Source: Holtiella tumoricola (lineage in GTDB: Bacteria; Bacillota; Clostridia; Lachnospirales; Cellulosilyticaceae). Taken from it: a stretch of 51,143 nucleotides of DNA. The stretch is from NCBI RefSeq assembly GCF_027857615.1, contig NZ_JAQIFT010000044.1, forward strand, positions 1 through 51,143. The letters are read 5' to 3'. The notes under the pieces are model-generated. The model did not search any database and was not told the DNA's origin. It was given only the letters and a program-made list of their open reading frames with translations. A program made the position numbers and the translations under genes. This document shows positions 18,616-26,932 of the stretch, in pieces. Numbering within the stretch: the stretch's first letter is position 1; each line of letters opens with the position of its first letter.

Positions 18616-19413
18616 CTATTTAGTAAGTAGTATACGATCATTATCAAGTACTTTATGGCTTTCTTTCTTGAAGCGTTCAAGAAGGTCTTGCACAGTCATA
18701 CCTTCTCTTTCTTTTCCTTTAATATCTAATATAATACGCCCATCATCCATCATAATCGTACGATTCCCAAGATCTAGAGCTGATTGAATATTATGAGTGA
18801 TCATCATCGTCGTAATATGATCCTTCTTTACAACCTCTTGTGTAATAGCTAATACCTTATCTGCTGTACCTGGGTCAAGAGCTGCTGTATGCTCATCTAA
18901 AAGTAATACTTTAGGTGTAACGAGGGTACTCATCATTAACGTTACAGCTTGCCTTTGTCCCCCTGATAAGAGACCTACTTTTGTTTTCATACGGTCTTCT
19001 AATCCTAAATCTAGCTTAGCTAATTTTTCTCTAAATAATTCTTTTTCCTGCTTGCTAATCCCAAATCCAAATTTACGCCCTGCTGTACGCATATAAGCAA
19101 GTGCTAAATTCTCCTCAATCGTCATAGAAGGTGCTGTTCCTTTAAGTGGATCTTGAAAAAGTCTTCCTATATACTTAGCTCTTTTATGTTCTTTCATAAA
19201 AGTTAAGTCTATATCATCTAGTATAATGCTCCCACTATCTGTTTGGAAATTACCTGAAATCATATTAAATAACGTAGACTTTCCTGCTCCATTAGAGCCT
19301 ATAATTGTTACAAAGTCACCCGGTTCTAAATGAAGGCTAATATCTTTAAGAGCTGCTCTTTCATTCACTGTTCCTGGATTAAATGTTTTATTGATATGAT
19401 TGAGTGTTAACAT
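18616..19413 (-). CDS. trpZ: ABC transporter ATPase, predicted tryptophan importer (TrpZ)
   Basis: The 265-residue ATPase has Walker A GSNGAGKSTLFN (about 36-47), Q-loop RLFQDPLKGTAPSMTIEENL, signature LLSGGQRQAVTLMMSTL (about 146-162), Walker B VLLLDEHTAALD (about 167-178) and H-loop MMITHN. LFQDPLKGTAPSMTIEENL and LDEHTAALDP are typical of the ATPase of the COG1101/COG4120/COG2984 importer. The ATG at 19413 is chosen because AAGGAAG precedes it; it overlaps the permease gene by 26 bp. It is the last gene of a three-gene operon behind a tryptophan T-box. Confidence 0.85.
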   Translation of the reverse strand: MLTLNHINKTFNPGTVNERAALKDISLHLEPGDFVTIIGSNGAGKSTLFNMISGNFQTDSGSIILDDIDLTFMKEHKRAKYIGRLFQDPLKGTAPSMTIEENLALAYMRTAGRKFGFGISKQEKELFREKLAKLDLGLEDRMKTKVGLLSGGQRQAVTLMMSTLVTPKVLLLDEHTAALDPGTADKVLAITQEVVKKDHITTMMITHNIQSALDLGNRTIMMDDGRIILDIKGKEREGMTVQDLLERFKKESHKVLDNDRILLTK

Positions 19414-20347
19414 TGGCTTCTTCCTTTCTTGCAACTTGATGCATACGTCTTTTCTTATTAAAGTTAAATTTATCTTTTATAACTGGATAGGAAATAGCTA
19501 ATGTAATAATAATTGCTGAAATGAGCTTCATACTTGAAGCTGATAAATTAAACTCAAGTGCCACTGCTATAATCGTTCTATAGGCTACTGAACCCAGTAA
19601 AACTGCTATCACATGCATCAAAATCGTACGTTTCTTAAAGATTAACTCAAACAGAGTACCAAATATGATTTCACCAATTACCAAAGAAGCAAGACCTGCT
19701 ACTACCATACCTACACCCATATTTGAATCGGCAAAACCTTGATTTTGCCCAATTAATGCACCTGATAATCCTACAAGTGCATTAGCCATTGCAAGACCTA
19801 TGGTTTTTGTAAAATCTACATTAATGGAAGAAGATCTCACCATATCTTCGTTATCGCCTGTAGCACGAATGGAAAGTCCAACCTGTGTATGAAGAAATAC
19901 TACAATAAATAACACTACTAATACTGCTATTATAAGGCCAACTATTGTACCCCCCCATTGCTTACCCAATATCCCATTTACTTTACTAAATAAGGTTTCT
20001 ACATTGGCAAGTGCTAAGTTTGGCTTGCCACCCATAACATTAATATTAATCGTATAAAGAGCAGTCATTGTCAAAATACCTGCTAAAATTGGCTGTACCT
20101 TTAGTTTTGTTTGCAAAAATGCTGTTACAACACCTGCTAAAGCACCTGCTAAAACACCTAGAATAATTCCTATGAAAGGATGCCCAAGTGTTGCTGCCAT
20201 AACAGAAACAGCTGCACCTAGTGTAAAACTACCATCTACAGTCAAATCTGCAATGTTCAAAATACGATAAGATATATAAATGCCTAGTGCTAAAAGACCA
20301 TATAAAAGACCTAGTTCTAAACATGATGTAAGTGTATATAAGCTCAT
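19388..20347 (-). CDS. trpY: ABC transporter permease, predicted tryptophan importer (TrpY)
   Basis: The 319-residue permease has eight or more membrane segments and belongs to the branched-chain-amino-acid-like permease fold (COG4120 group), with the glycine-rich VDGSFTLGAAVSVMAA segment near residue 40 and NVDFTKTIGLAMANALVGLSGAL in the second half (about 195-215). The ATG at 20347 follows GGAGGGAG; six additional upstream codons would place the start inside that site. It lies between the lipoprotein and ATPase genes, 24 bp after the former. Tryptophan as substrate is inferred from the T-box, not from the protein. Confidence 0.85.
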   Translation of the reverse strand: MSLYTLTSCLELGLLYGLLALGIYISYRILNIADLTVDGSFTLGAAVSVMAATLGHPFIGIILGVLAGALAGVVTAFLQTKLKVQPILAGILTMTALYTININVMGGKPNLALANVETLFSKVNGILGKQWGGTIVGLIIAVLVVLFIVVFLHTQVGLSIRATGDNEDMVRSSSINVDFTKTIGLAMANALVGLSGALIGQNQGFADSNMGVGMVVAGLASLVIGEIIFGTLFELIFKKRTILMHVIAVLLGSVAYRTIIAVALEFNLSASSMKLISAIIITLAISYPVIKDKFNFNKKRRMHQVARKEEANVNTQSYQ

Positions 20348-20371
20348 TTTTAAATCTCCCTCCACAAAGTT

Positions 20372-21325
20372 TTATTCTACAATGATTGCACCATCTGTGC
20401 CATTTGGTGCTCCAATTTTGTTAGCTGTTGTTTTATTAATGACTTTTTCAAAGTTATCTAAAGTTGCAACTGGAATATCACTTATTGGTGTACCTTCTAG
20501 TACTTCTACAACCATATCTGCTGTTTTTTGTCCAAGTACTTCATAGTTAATTCCTACAGTTGCATATGCACCATCCATAACCATAGAATCTGCACCTACA
20601 TAGACTGGTATTTTACTTTCTCTTCCTACTTCTGAAAGTACTGTCATTGCAGAAGCTATTGTATTATCAATAGGTGTATAAATTGCATCTACTTTATTAG
20701 CTAAACTATATGCAGCTTGTTGAAGTTCTGATGTATTTGTAATAGCCACCTCTTGATAATCAAATCCATAATCCTTGGCATACTTTTTCGCTTCATCAAT
20801 AACTGATTGAGAGTTTACTTCACTTGCTGTATATAAGAATCCAAATGTTTTAACCTCTGGCGTAAGTTCTTTGCATAGTTCAAATACTTGGTCTACTGGA
20901 ATAGCGTCAGATGTTCCTGTAATATTTCCTGTTGGTTTATTTAAATCACTTACTAAGTTAGCTGCAAGTGGGTCAGTTACTGCAGAAAAGACAATCGGAA
21001 TATCACTTGTTGCTGCAGCTGCTGCTTGTGCAGATGGTGTAGCAATGGCTACTATTACATCCACGTTATCTCCTACAAACTTTTTACAAATAGAGTTTAA
21101 GTTTGATTGATCACCTTGAGCATTTTGATAATCAATTTTAATTTTAGACTCATCATATCCTTTGGTAGTAAGTTCTGCTACTAAACTTTCCCTGATCATG
21201 TCTAAGCTAGTATGCTCTACAATTTGTACGATTCCTACTGTAATTTTATCATCTTGTGCACTACATCCTGTGAATACACTTAATCCCATCATTGCTGCGA
21301 ATGCTAAACCTAATAATTTTTTCAT
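20372..21325 (-). CDS. trpX: ABC transporter substrate-binding lipoprotein, predicted tryptophan importer (TrpX)
   Basis: The 317-residue lipoprotein (lipobox VFTGC, Cys20) matches the COG2984 periplasmic-binding family (ITVGIVQIVEHTSLD start, IVFSAVTDPLAANLV and TGTSDAIPVDQVFEL central motifs, about 110-150). It should capture the amino acid outside the membrane and deliver it to TrpY. The ATG at 21325 follows GGGAGGATT; a 29-residue upstream extension from a GTG would add a charged non-signal segment and is rejected. It is the first gene of the operon, about 180 bp downstream of a T-box terminator. trpXYZ was proposed as a tryptophan transporter by comparative T-box genomics. Confidence 0.85.
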   Translation of the reverse strand: MKKLLGLAFAAMMGLSVFTGCSAQDDKITVGIVQIVEHTSLDMIRESLVAELTTKGYDESKIKIDYQNAQGDQSNLNSICKKFVGDNVDVIVAIATPSAQAAAAATSDIPIVFSAVTDPLAANLVSDLNKPTGNITGTSDAIPVDQVFELCKELTPEVKTFGFLYTASEVNSQSVIDEAKKYAKDYGFDYQEVAITNTSELQQAAYSLANKVDAIYTPIDNTIASAMTVLSEVGRESKIPVYVGADSMVMDGAYATVGINYEVLGQKTADMVVEVLEGTPISDIPVATLDNFEKVINKTTANKIGAPNGTDGAIIVE

Positions 21326-21507
21326 TTTTAAATCCTCCCTATTTTTAATTTCCAATTTGATAAGTTTACTACGACATCTGTTTATCAAGATTGTGTCGTT
21401 TAGGGAGAGCACTTAAATTTAACTGAGGTTATCATCCCTCCTAAATACTCTGCCCTTACACCACTGATCTTCAGTTCATAACATATCTATCAGCTCCTTT
21501 CAGGCAA

Positions 21508-21775
21508 TAAAAAAAACACCTATCCTTATTCAAGGACAGATGTTATATCTGCGGTACCACCTTGTTTGGCTTACACAAAATAAGCCCACCTCACTAGAAT
21601 GCCATCACATTCTTGACTTGTTAACGCGAGTCTCCGCGTCGTATGCTACTAAGCCTAAGCTTTTCACTACGCCCTCAAAGGTCCATTTGTCCGATCCGCT
21701 CTCTGTTAGGTTCCCAGCCTCCCCAACTCTCTGTAAGTGCGCTAAAGGTTTTATCTCCTTATCACAGGTTTCATA
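21508..21775 (-). promoter_or_regulatory. T-box riboswitch with tryptophan (UGG) specifier
   Basis: On the minus strand this leader has the conserved T-box sequence GGTGGTACCGC (21561 down to 21551), a stem I with AGAGAG and GGGAGGCTGG-like bulge sequences, and a specifier region ACAAATGGACCTTTGAG in which the specifier is TGG at 21685-21683. A competing terminator follows (ACATCTGTCCTT / AAGGATAGGTGT, loop GAAT) ending in eight U's at about 21508. Uncharged tRNA-Trp should stabilise the antiterminator and allow trpXYZ transcription. About 180 bp of further leader separates the terminator from trpX; I see no second switch in it. Confidence 0.93.
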
Positions 21776-21830
21776 TTATTATACATTAGTATACGCTTAC
21801 TTAAATAAAATGTCAAAGATTTTTTTATTT

Positions 21831-22973
21831 TTAATATAAATGATAAGTCATCTTAATCCTTTTAAACTTTATAGCTTCCTTCTCCCACCTACTATATACT
21901 TCCTCTGGGCTAAATTCATGGGTTCTTATATAATCACTACCGGTATTATAATCTATCATTGGCTTTCCATTTGTAGTATACGAAGATAAAAATTCAAATT
22001 GATCAGGTACTTGATGCTGAATTTCATATAAAAGATGTAAGGCTACTTTGACTGGTTTAAATGCTAACCTATCTTGTACATGTATTTGTACACCTCTACA
22101 TAACACTCCATTATGCTTTGAAAAAGTTGGTGTAAAATAAACTGGCCTAAAGATGACACCAGGTAATACCTTTGCATTCATATCCTCGGCTAATTTATAA
22201 GCATCTAACCATGGTGCACCTACCCATTCAAAAGGTTTAGTTGTTCCTCTTCCTTCTGAAATATTCGTCCCTTCAAATATACAAGTTGCATTATATACAA
22301 ATGCTGTATCTACAGTTGGCATATTGGGGGATGGTAATATCCACGTAAGTCCCGTATCTTCATAACTCATATTCCTTTGCCAACCAAGCATTTTTATGAC
22401 TTCTAGTTTACAATTGATATTAAACTCACTATTAAAGAATTTTGCTGCTTCTCCTATTGTAAGCCCATATCTGTATGGGATAGGATATAGTCCTACAAAT
22501 GAAGTAAAACCTTCCTGAATTAATCCTCCTTCTACTATTTCTCCACCCACTGGGTTTGGCCGATCAAATACAACAAATTGCTTATCATATTCCCTACAAC
22601 TTTGCATACAATATGCCATCGTATATAAATATGTATAAAGCCGTGATCCAACATCTTGAATATCAATAGCCATTATATCTATATCATCTAACATTTCTTT
22701 TGTAGGCTTTTTACTCTGTCCATATAATGTATAGACTTTTACACCACTCTTTTCATCTATGTATGAATCTACTTTCTCTCCTGCTTGTATATCTCCTCTT
22801 ATGCCATGCTCTGGTGAATAAAGTGCTACAAGGTTAATTTTTTCATTTAATATATCTATCGTGCTTCTTAAGGTACTATTAACACCTGTAGGATTTGTAA
22901 TTAATCCGACTCGTTTGCCTTGGAATAAATGAATCATTTCATCAATACGGTCAATCCCCAATATTACTTGCAT
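21831..22973 (-). CDS. namZ: DUF1343 protein, NamZ-like exo-beta-N-acetylmuramidase
   Basis: The 380-residue protein has the full DUF1343/NamZ fold: GLITNPTGVNSTLRSTIDIL (about 23-42), YSPEHGIRGDIQAGE (about 53-67), IQDVGSRLYTY (about 101-111), FDRPNPVGGEIVEGG (about 136-150) and EGTNISEGRGTTKPFE (about 234-249). NamZ of Bacillus removes MurNAc from peptidoglycan chain ends. Here the N-terminus (MQVILGIDRIDEM) has no signal peptide, so the enzyme would be cytoplasmic or unconventionally released. It follows a BadF-type sugar kinase by 17 bp, which together suggests recycling of MurNAc/GlcNAc from wall fragments. Confidence 0.88.
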   Translation of the reverse strand: MQVILGIDRIDEMIHLFQGKRVGLITNPTGVNSTLRSTIDILNEKINLVALYSPEHGIRGDIQAGEKVDSYIDEKSGVKVYTLYGQSKKPTKEMLDDIDIMAIDIQDVGSRLYTYLYTMAYCMQSCREYDKQFVVFDRPNPVGGEIVEGGLIQEGFTSFVGLYPIPYRYGLTIGEAAKFFNSEFNINCKLEVIKMLGWQRNMSYEDTGLTWILPSPNMPTVDTAFVYNATCIFEGTNISEGRGTTKPFEWVGAPWLDAYKLAEDMNAKVLPGVIFRPVYFTPTFSKHNGVLCRGVQIHVQDRLAFKPVKVALHLLYEIQHQVPDQFEFLSSYTTNGKPMIDYNTGSDYIRTHEFSPEEVYSRWEKEAIKFKRIKMTYHLY

Positions 22974-22989
22974 TATCTTATTTCCCTTC

Positions 22990-23907
22990 TTATATTGTTC
23001 TAATTGCTTTTATTGCAGCTCCATAAGCCGCATCTTGAATCATATAACTTACTTCTACTTTAGGGTATAGTAGCTGTAGCTTATTACAAAATCCTTCTTG
23101 AATCCTTTTGTTATTGATCAATACACTTCCATTGATAATAACTTTTGTTGATTTATTTTCAAAATCTAGGCAATGTATATTAGTATTTACTGCCTCTACT
23201 AAAGCATCTATTGTTTCATCAATTATTTTTAATGCTACTTCATCCCCCCTATTACATGCTTCCTCAATCAAAATAGCGTATCCTGCAATATCTTGCTTAG
23301 ATGCCCCTACTTTATAAACTTCACCAATGATATCCTCTACAGTTTCAAGTGCTAATCGTTTAAGCACTAATTCTGTAAGAATTGTCTCTTGTCCTCTTTT
23401 ATCATATGCTCGCATGATAGCATTTAAAATTTTAACACCTATACTATAAGCACTACCTTCATCTCCAATAATATGGCCCCATCCACCTACTCTATGTGTT
23501 TTCCCTTCCTTATTTTCTCCATAGCATATAGTTCCTGTTCCTGCAATAAGTAAGATTCCTTCTTCCCCGTCGGTCCCTCCTATTAGTGCAGTCTCTGCAT
23601 CATGAGTTATAATAAGTGGTCCTTTATATCCAGTCTCTCTTATTATTGCTTCAAGTTGTACTTTAACACTTTCACGTGCTGCCCCTGCTATACCTATGCA
23701 CATTGCCCTACATTCTTCAAAGCAATCTCCTGAGTTTATAACCGCATCTATAATCACATCATGCAATGATTGTCTAACTACACCATATCCACTTGATAAA
23801 ATATTACTGGGGCCTGACATGTATGAATCTATTACTGTGCCATCCAGAGTACAACGTACTAGCTTCGTCTTTGTTCCTCCACCATCTATTCCAATTACAT
23901 AATTCAT
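22990..23907 (-). CDS. BadF/BadG-type N-acetylglucosamine/N-acetylmuramic acid kinase (MurK-like)
   Basis: The 305-residue protein is an ASKHA-fold kinase with the phosphate-1 motif GIDGGGTKTKLVRC (about 6-19), GIAGAARESV, HDAETALIGG (about 101-110), the ATP-binding IAGTGTICYG (about 121-130) and GGWGHIIGDEGSAYSIG (about 141-157). BadF/BadG members of this size phosphorylate GlcNAc or MurNAc. Pairing with a NamZ-like hydrolase favours the MurK function described in Clostridium acetobutylicum, giving MurNAc-6-P for MurQ; no murQ gene is visible here. Start behind GAAGGTG is clear. Confidence 0.85.
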   Translation of the reverse strand: MNYVIGIDGGGTKTKLVRCTLDGTVIDSYMSGPSNILSSGYGVVRQSLHDVIIDAVINSGDCFEECRAMCIGIAGAARESVKVQLEAIIRETGYKGPLIITHDAETALIGGTDGEEGILLIAGTGTICYGENKEGKTHRVGGWGHIIGDEGSAYSIGVKILNAIMRAYDKRGQETILTELVLKRLALETVEDIIGEVYKVGASKQDIAGYAILIEEACNRGDEVALKIIDETIDALVEAVNTNIHCLDFENKSTKVIINGSVLINNKRIQEGFCNKLQLLYPKVEVSYMIQDAAYGAAIKAIRTI

Positions 23908-24009
23908 AGTTTCACCTTCTTGTACTTTTATTTATTATGTATATGTATAATTACACTTATTATTAATTTAGATTCTTTATCCACTCTTCTACTTTTTAAG
24001 TATATAAAA

Positions 24010-24033
24010 AAGAGCCGTCTAAAAACGGCTCTT
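24010..24033 (-). terminator. Terminator of the nrnA-like gene
   Basis: A 9-bp stem (AAGAGCCGT / ACGGCTCTT, 6-nt loop) lies 10 bp past the stop codon and is followed on the minus strand by TTTTTTATAT. Confidence 0.88.
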
Positions 24034-24042
24034 CTACTCTTA

Positions 24043-25014
24043 TTATTTTTGTTCACCTAAATAGGCACCACAGTTTTCTTCAAAGTCAGCAATAATAGAC
24101 TCTACAATATCCCAATTCTCTATTGTAGCACCTCCAGCTAAGAAGTGACCACCACCGCCGTATTTTGCAGCAATTTCATTCACACGTGGCCCATTTGAAC
24201 GGAACTCACACATAATCTTACCTGTAGAGGGAACTTCAGCAAAGAAATGCCAGTTAATAATGCCATCAATATCTTGAAGTGTATTAACCATTCTTGCAGC
24301 AACCATGTAATCCATACCATATTCTTCAATAATCTCTTTTGAAATTTTAAGTACTGCTACACCATTTTTGCGCACTTCAAAGTTGCTATAGATATATCCC
24401 ATAAATTTAACTGCATTCATTTTACGTTTATAGAATGAAGCATAAAGTGGCTTTGTATTTAAATCATAAGTTAGGTGTTCCATCTTTTTAAATACATTTG
24501 TTGGATTCTCTAGGTATACAAAGCGACCAGTATCTGCCACAATCCCAATATAAAGAGCTTCTCTTGCTACTTTATCCATTTGAAGACGATTATCACTTTC
24601 TAAGAATAAGTCTAAGAGCATTAAACTTGTTGCTGGATAGTTAATATCTACCCATGCTAGGTTAGCAAATTCCTCACCAAATGGATGATGGTGGTCTATC
24701 TTAATGACATAGCCACATTTAGCAAAGCTTTGATCATCTACACGATGTGCATCACCTATATCTAATAAAATAGCTAGGCATTTTTCATCAATACTTACTT
24801 GCTCTGGATCATCCATTACTCCTATATAAGCAAGGTCTTCGTCATGTTTTCCCATTAAATACACTTTTTTTCCCGGGAAACTTTTTTCTATCATATTTTT
24901 TAAAGCAACTTGTGAACCATATGAATCTGGGTCTGGATAAACGTGTCTATAAAGAGCTATTGTGTCATATTCTTGTATCTTATTAATAATTTCTACTATT
25001 AATGTTTTATTCAT
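24043..25014 (-). CDS. nrnA: DHH/DHHA1 phosphoesterase, NrnA-like oligoribonuclease / pAp phosphatase
   Basis: The 323-residue protein has the DHH motifs in order: RHVYPDPDSYGSQVAL (about 23-38), LLDIGDAHRVDD (about 83-94), IDHHHPFGEEF (about 107-117), and GIVADTGRFVYLEN (about 155-168), then a DHHA1 domain ending in AAKYGGGGHFLAGGAT (about 284-299). This is the NrnA architecture that degrades nano-RNAs and 3'-phosphoadenosine 5'-phosphate in the cytoplasm. Length is normal. It is monocistronic, starts behind AGGGAG, and is the last recognisable host gene before the prophage. Confidence 0.88.
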   Translation of the reverse strand: MNKTLIVEIINKIQEYDTIALYRHVYPDPDSYGSQVALKNMIEKSFPGKKVYLMGKHDEDLAYIGVMDDPEQVSIDEKCLAILLDIGDAHRVDDQSFAKCGYVIKIDHHHPFGEEFANLAWVDINYPATSLMLLDLFLESDNRLQMDKVAREALYIGIVADTGRFVYLENPTNVFKKMEHLTYDLNTKPLYASFYKRKMNAVKFMGYIYSNFEVRKNGVAVLKISKEIIEEYGMDYMVAARMVNTLQDIDGIINWHFFAEVPSTGKIMCEFRSNGPRVNEIAAKYGGGGHFLAGGATIENWDIVESIIADFEENCGAYLGEQK

Positions 25015-25133
25015 TTTCTATTTCTCCCTATCTAAATTCTATTGCCTATATATCTAGCTATCTGCTAATATTCTGCTTCAACCTACTTATATCTATTCTT
25101 ATAATCAATAGGCCTCTATGTAAAACAAATAAG

Positions 25134-25166
25134 AATGACCTGTTACACATGGTGTAACAGGTCATT
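25134..25166. terminator. Bidirectional terminator at the host side of the prophage junction
   Basis: A perfect 15-bp stem (AATGACCTGTTACAC / GTGTAACAGGTCATT, 3-nt loop) has no gene ending beside it. On the minus strand it is followed by CTTATTTGTTTT. It probably ended a host transcript whose gene now lies beyond the prophage. Confidence 0.75.
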
Positions 25167-25507
25167 TCTCTATTAATTTTTCAAATTATTGACGTTGAAT
25201 GACCTATGTCTATTTTATTATGTTTTATAGTACTTTTTAGTGTATATATTATATATATTTTATGTAATTTAAAAATAAATTTTTGTCAGTTAAACTTTTT
25301 AGTTCCATAATAGTACCACATATTTTATCATAGTTCAATTTATAACAACCTTTAATGACATAAATATTATCAGGATTAGATAATATTTCATTCTCTTCTA
25401 TATAAAATTAGCTTGCAAACTAGTACATTCTCTGTATATAATAGAAGTTGCGACCATCTTATATACAGAGAGGCCTACTAGTTTCTAGTAGGCCTTTTTA
25501 TTTTTTA
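25167..25507. other. Gene-free host/prophage junction
   Basis: This 340-bp stretch is very AT-rich and holds no supported gene. Its right part carries a possible short RNA and terminator (25413-25500). The phage attachment site should lie somewhere here, but without the right end the core cannot be defined. Confidence 0.6.
25413..25500 (+). ncRNA. Possible short plus-strand transcript or promoter-terminator unit at prophage end
   Basis: A promoter-like TTGCAA-N18-TATAAT (25413-25442) is followed within 30 bp by a perfect 11-bp terminator (AGGCCTACTAG / CTAGTAGGCCT, loop TTT, 25471-25495) and a T-rich run on the plus strand. A 12-bp inverted repeat (CTCTGTATATAA at 25430, TTATATACAGAG at 25459) overlaps the -10 box. 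The unit would make an RNA of only about 50 nt. The inverted repeat could instead be a protein-binding or recombination site. Confidence 0.4.
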
Positions 25508-26122
25508 TTATTTTACTTTTACCTTGATGATAGGCATGCTATCATACCCAATATCAATCATTCCATCTCTTAGATCTTGTAGCTTCACATAATTATGTCC
25601 ATCTTTTTCTATAGCATCAACATTCTTTTCTACACCATTTAGTTTGATTGTAACTTTTTTAACCACTTCTTCAGCCTCCTTTAAAAATAGTTTTCTTTCA
25701 GCTTCACGCCTACGTGTTAATCCTTTTAGTTCTGTAAATACACCATTCACTCTAGCTTTGTTATAAAGTAACATCTGATTAGCTACACTATTCCAATCTT
25801 TAGCATTAATTGCACCTAAGAGATTTCCTTTAAAAATACCCGGTCCTAAATTATAACAAAAACTTACTAATGCATCGTATTGATTTTGGTTTAATCCAGT
25901 AAACTTTCTTACAGCTGGCTCATATCTCTTTTCAAGACATTCACTCAATAGCTGCTCTGCTTTTTCTTGTGTAATAGTCATCCCTGCACATACTGGCTTA
26001 CCGTCTATAGTTCCTGTATGTCCAATGCCAATTGTCCAAATACCAGCTGGGCATTTATATGCTTTTAATTGACACCCTTCAAATTCTTTAATTAGATTCA
26101 TACCTACTTTAGATATTTTCAT
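25508..26122 (-). CDS. Phage endolysin, GH24 lysozyme with C-terminal extension
   Basis: The 204-residue protein has a GH24 muramidase domain (about 1-150). The catalytic Glu should be Glu15 in EFEGC, and the T4-lysozyme Asp20/Thr26 positions correspond to Cys24 and Thr30 in AYKCPAGIWTIGIGHTG. The spacing 9 then 6 is kept, but the Asp is replaced by Cys. The C-terminal 50 residues (VTIKLNGVEKNVDAIEKDG) resemble a short copper-amine-oxidase-N-like repeat, perhaps for wall attachment. It has no signal peptide, so it needs the holin, whose gene overlaps it by 14 bp upstream. It is the last late gene. Confidence 0.92.
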   Translation of the reverse strand: MKISKVGMNLIKEFEGCQLKAYKCPAGIWTIGIGHTGTIDGKPVCAGMTITQEKAEQLLSECLEKRYEPAVRKFTGLNQNQYDALVSFCYNLGPGIFKGNLLGAINAKDWNSVANQMLLYNKARVNGVFTELKGLTRRREAERKLFLKEAEEVVKKVTIKLNGVEKNVDAIEKDGHNYVKLQDLRDGMIDIGYDSMPIIKVKVK

Positions 26123-26597
26123 CTTTACTCTCCCCTCCTATTACAGCATTACCCATACTATCTACTTTATCTTTTGCTATATTTAATGCTTTGACAATAA
26201 ACGGTGGTAAATCCATACCTGCATGACTTAAGTTCTCTAAATTACTTATCAGTTCTCTGACGAATATCCATGCCAATGTTAATGCTGTAAATATAACCTT
26301 TGTAGCAACCATTATCCCAAGTGTATTTGCAATCTGAATCAGCCCATAATCTAATAACAGAGACAATAATATAAGCATGACCATGCCGAGTTTTCTATAA
26401 ATCCCTTTAATAACTAACTTACTTTGTACTTTTTCATCTTCTCTAGCTCCTGCCGCATATGCTCTAGTAAATAAATCTGCAATCATAAGCCCTGCTACTA
26501 CGTAAAGCAATGGAGTAAATATACCAAAGAAATTTGTTAAGAGCATATTAAACGCTGTAAAAAGAACTACTACTTTTGATTTTAAATTTTCCATCAT
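26109..26597 (-). CDS. Phage holin (toxin secretion/phage lysis holin family)
   Basis: The 162-residue protein has about four hydrophobic segments (about 10-28, 30-48, 72-92, 98-118) with the usual FGIFTPLLYVVAGLMIADLF and YGLIQIANTLGIMVATKVI sections of the Firmicute phage_holin_4 family. It should form lesions in the membrane at lysis to release the endolysin. The second Met is the likelier start, behind GAAGGAGAA. It overlaps the endolysin gene, and a weak hairpin separates the pair from the fibre genes. Confidence 0.88.
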   Translation of the reverse strand: MMENLKSKVVVLFTAFNMLLTNFFGIFTPLLYVVAGLMIADLFTRAYAAGAREDEKVQSKLVIKGIYRKLGMVMLILLSLLLDYGLIQIANTLGIMVATKVIFTALTLAWIFVRELISNLENLSHAGMDLPPFIVKALNIAKDKVDSMGNAVIGGESKDENI

Positions 26598-26619
26598 TTC
26601 TCCTTCCTAATATAAAAAG

Positions 26620-26658
26620 GGCACAAAAAATGCAGCCTTTAAGCTGCTCTCTTATGCC
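26620..26658 (-). terminator. Weak terminator between fibre genes and lysis genes
   Basis: A 5-bp GCAGC/GCTGC hairpin followed on the minus strand by ATTTTTT, nested in a GGCA/TGCC pair. The short stem suggests partial termination. Confidence 0.4.
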
Positions 26659-26686
26659 ACATTATTTACTTTCTCAAATCATTCTT

Positions 26687-26905
26687 TTATTCTACTAATC
26701 CAAGTTCCTTTTTGACTTCTTCTTGGTACTTCTCAGGAATAACTTTTTCTCCTATTCCTTCTAACTGCCATTCATAATCAGCAATAAGGACTACACAAAT
26801 CTCTGTTTGTTGTGCAGCTGGACACTTTTCCACTTTCTTTCTTCCCGCATCTACTAATCTTGCATTTGCTCTTACTTGTACTGGGTATTGTGCTGTATCA
26901 ATCAT
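26687..26905 (-). CDS. Small phage protein of unknown function, 72 residues
   Basis: I do not recognise this protein. It begins MIDTAQYPVQVRANARLVDAG and continues with a hydrophilic sequence containing two cysteines (KCPAAQQTEICVVLIADYEW) and a charged C-terminus. It has no membrane segment. It is the last gene of the tail fibre block, ahead of the lysis pair, and starts behind AAAGGAGAC. A role in fibre assembly or host interaction is possible from position only. Confidence 0.7.
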   Translation of the reverse strand: MIDTAQYPVQVRANARLVDAGRKKVEKCPAAQQTEICVVLIADYEWQLEGIGEKVIPEKYQEEVKKELGLVE

Positions 26906-26932
26906 CGTGATGTCTCCTTTAAATATATTATT

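Noticed and set aside
21412..21445. Leader peptide (MITSVKFKCSP) after the T-box, or a longer TrpX start at 21412
   Set aside because: The ATG directly touches its AGGAGG with no spacer, and the longer TrpX form would bury the lipoprotein signal; both lack proper start sites.
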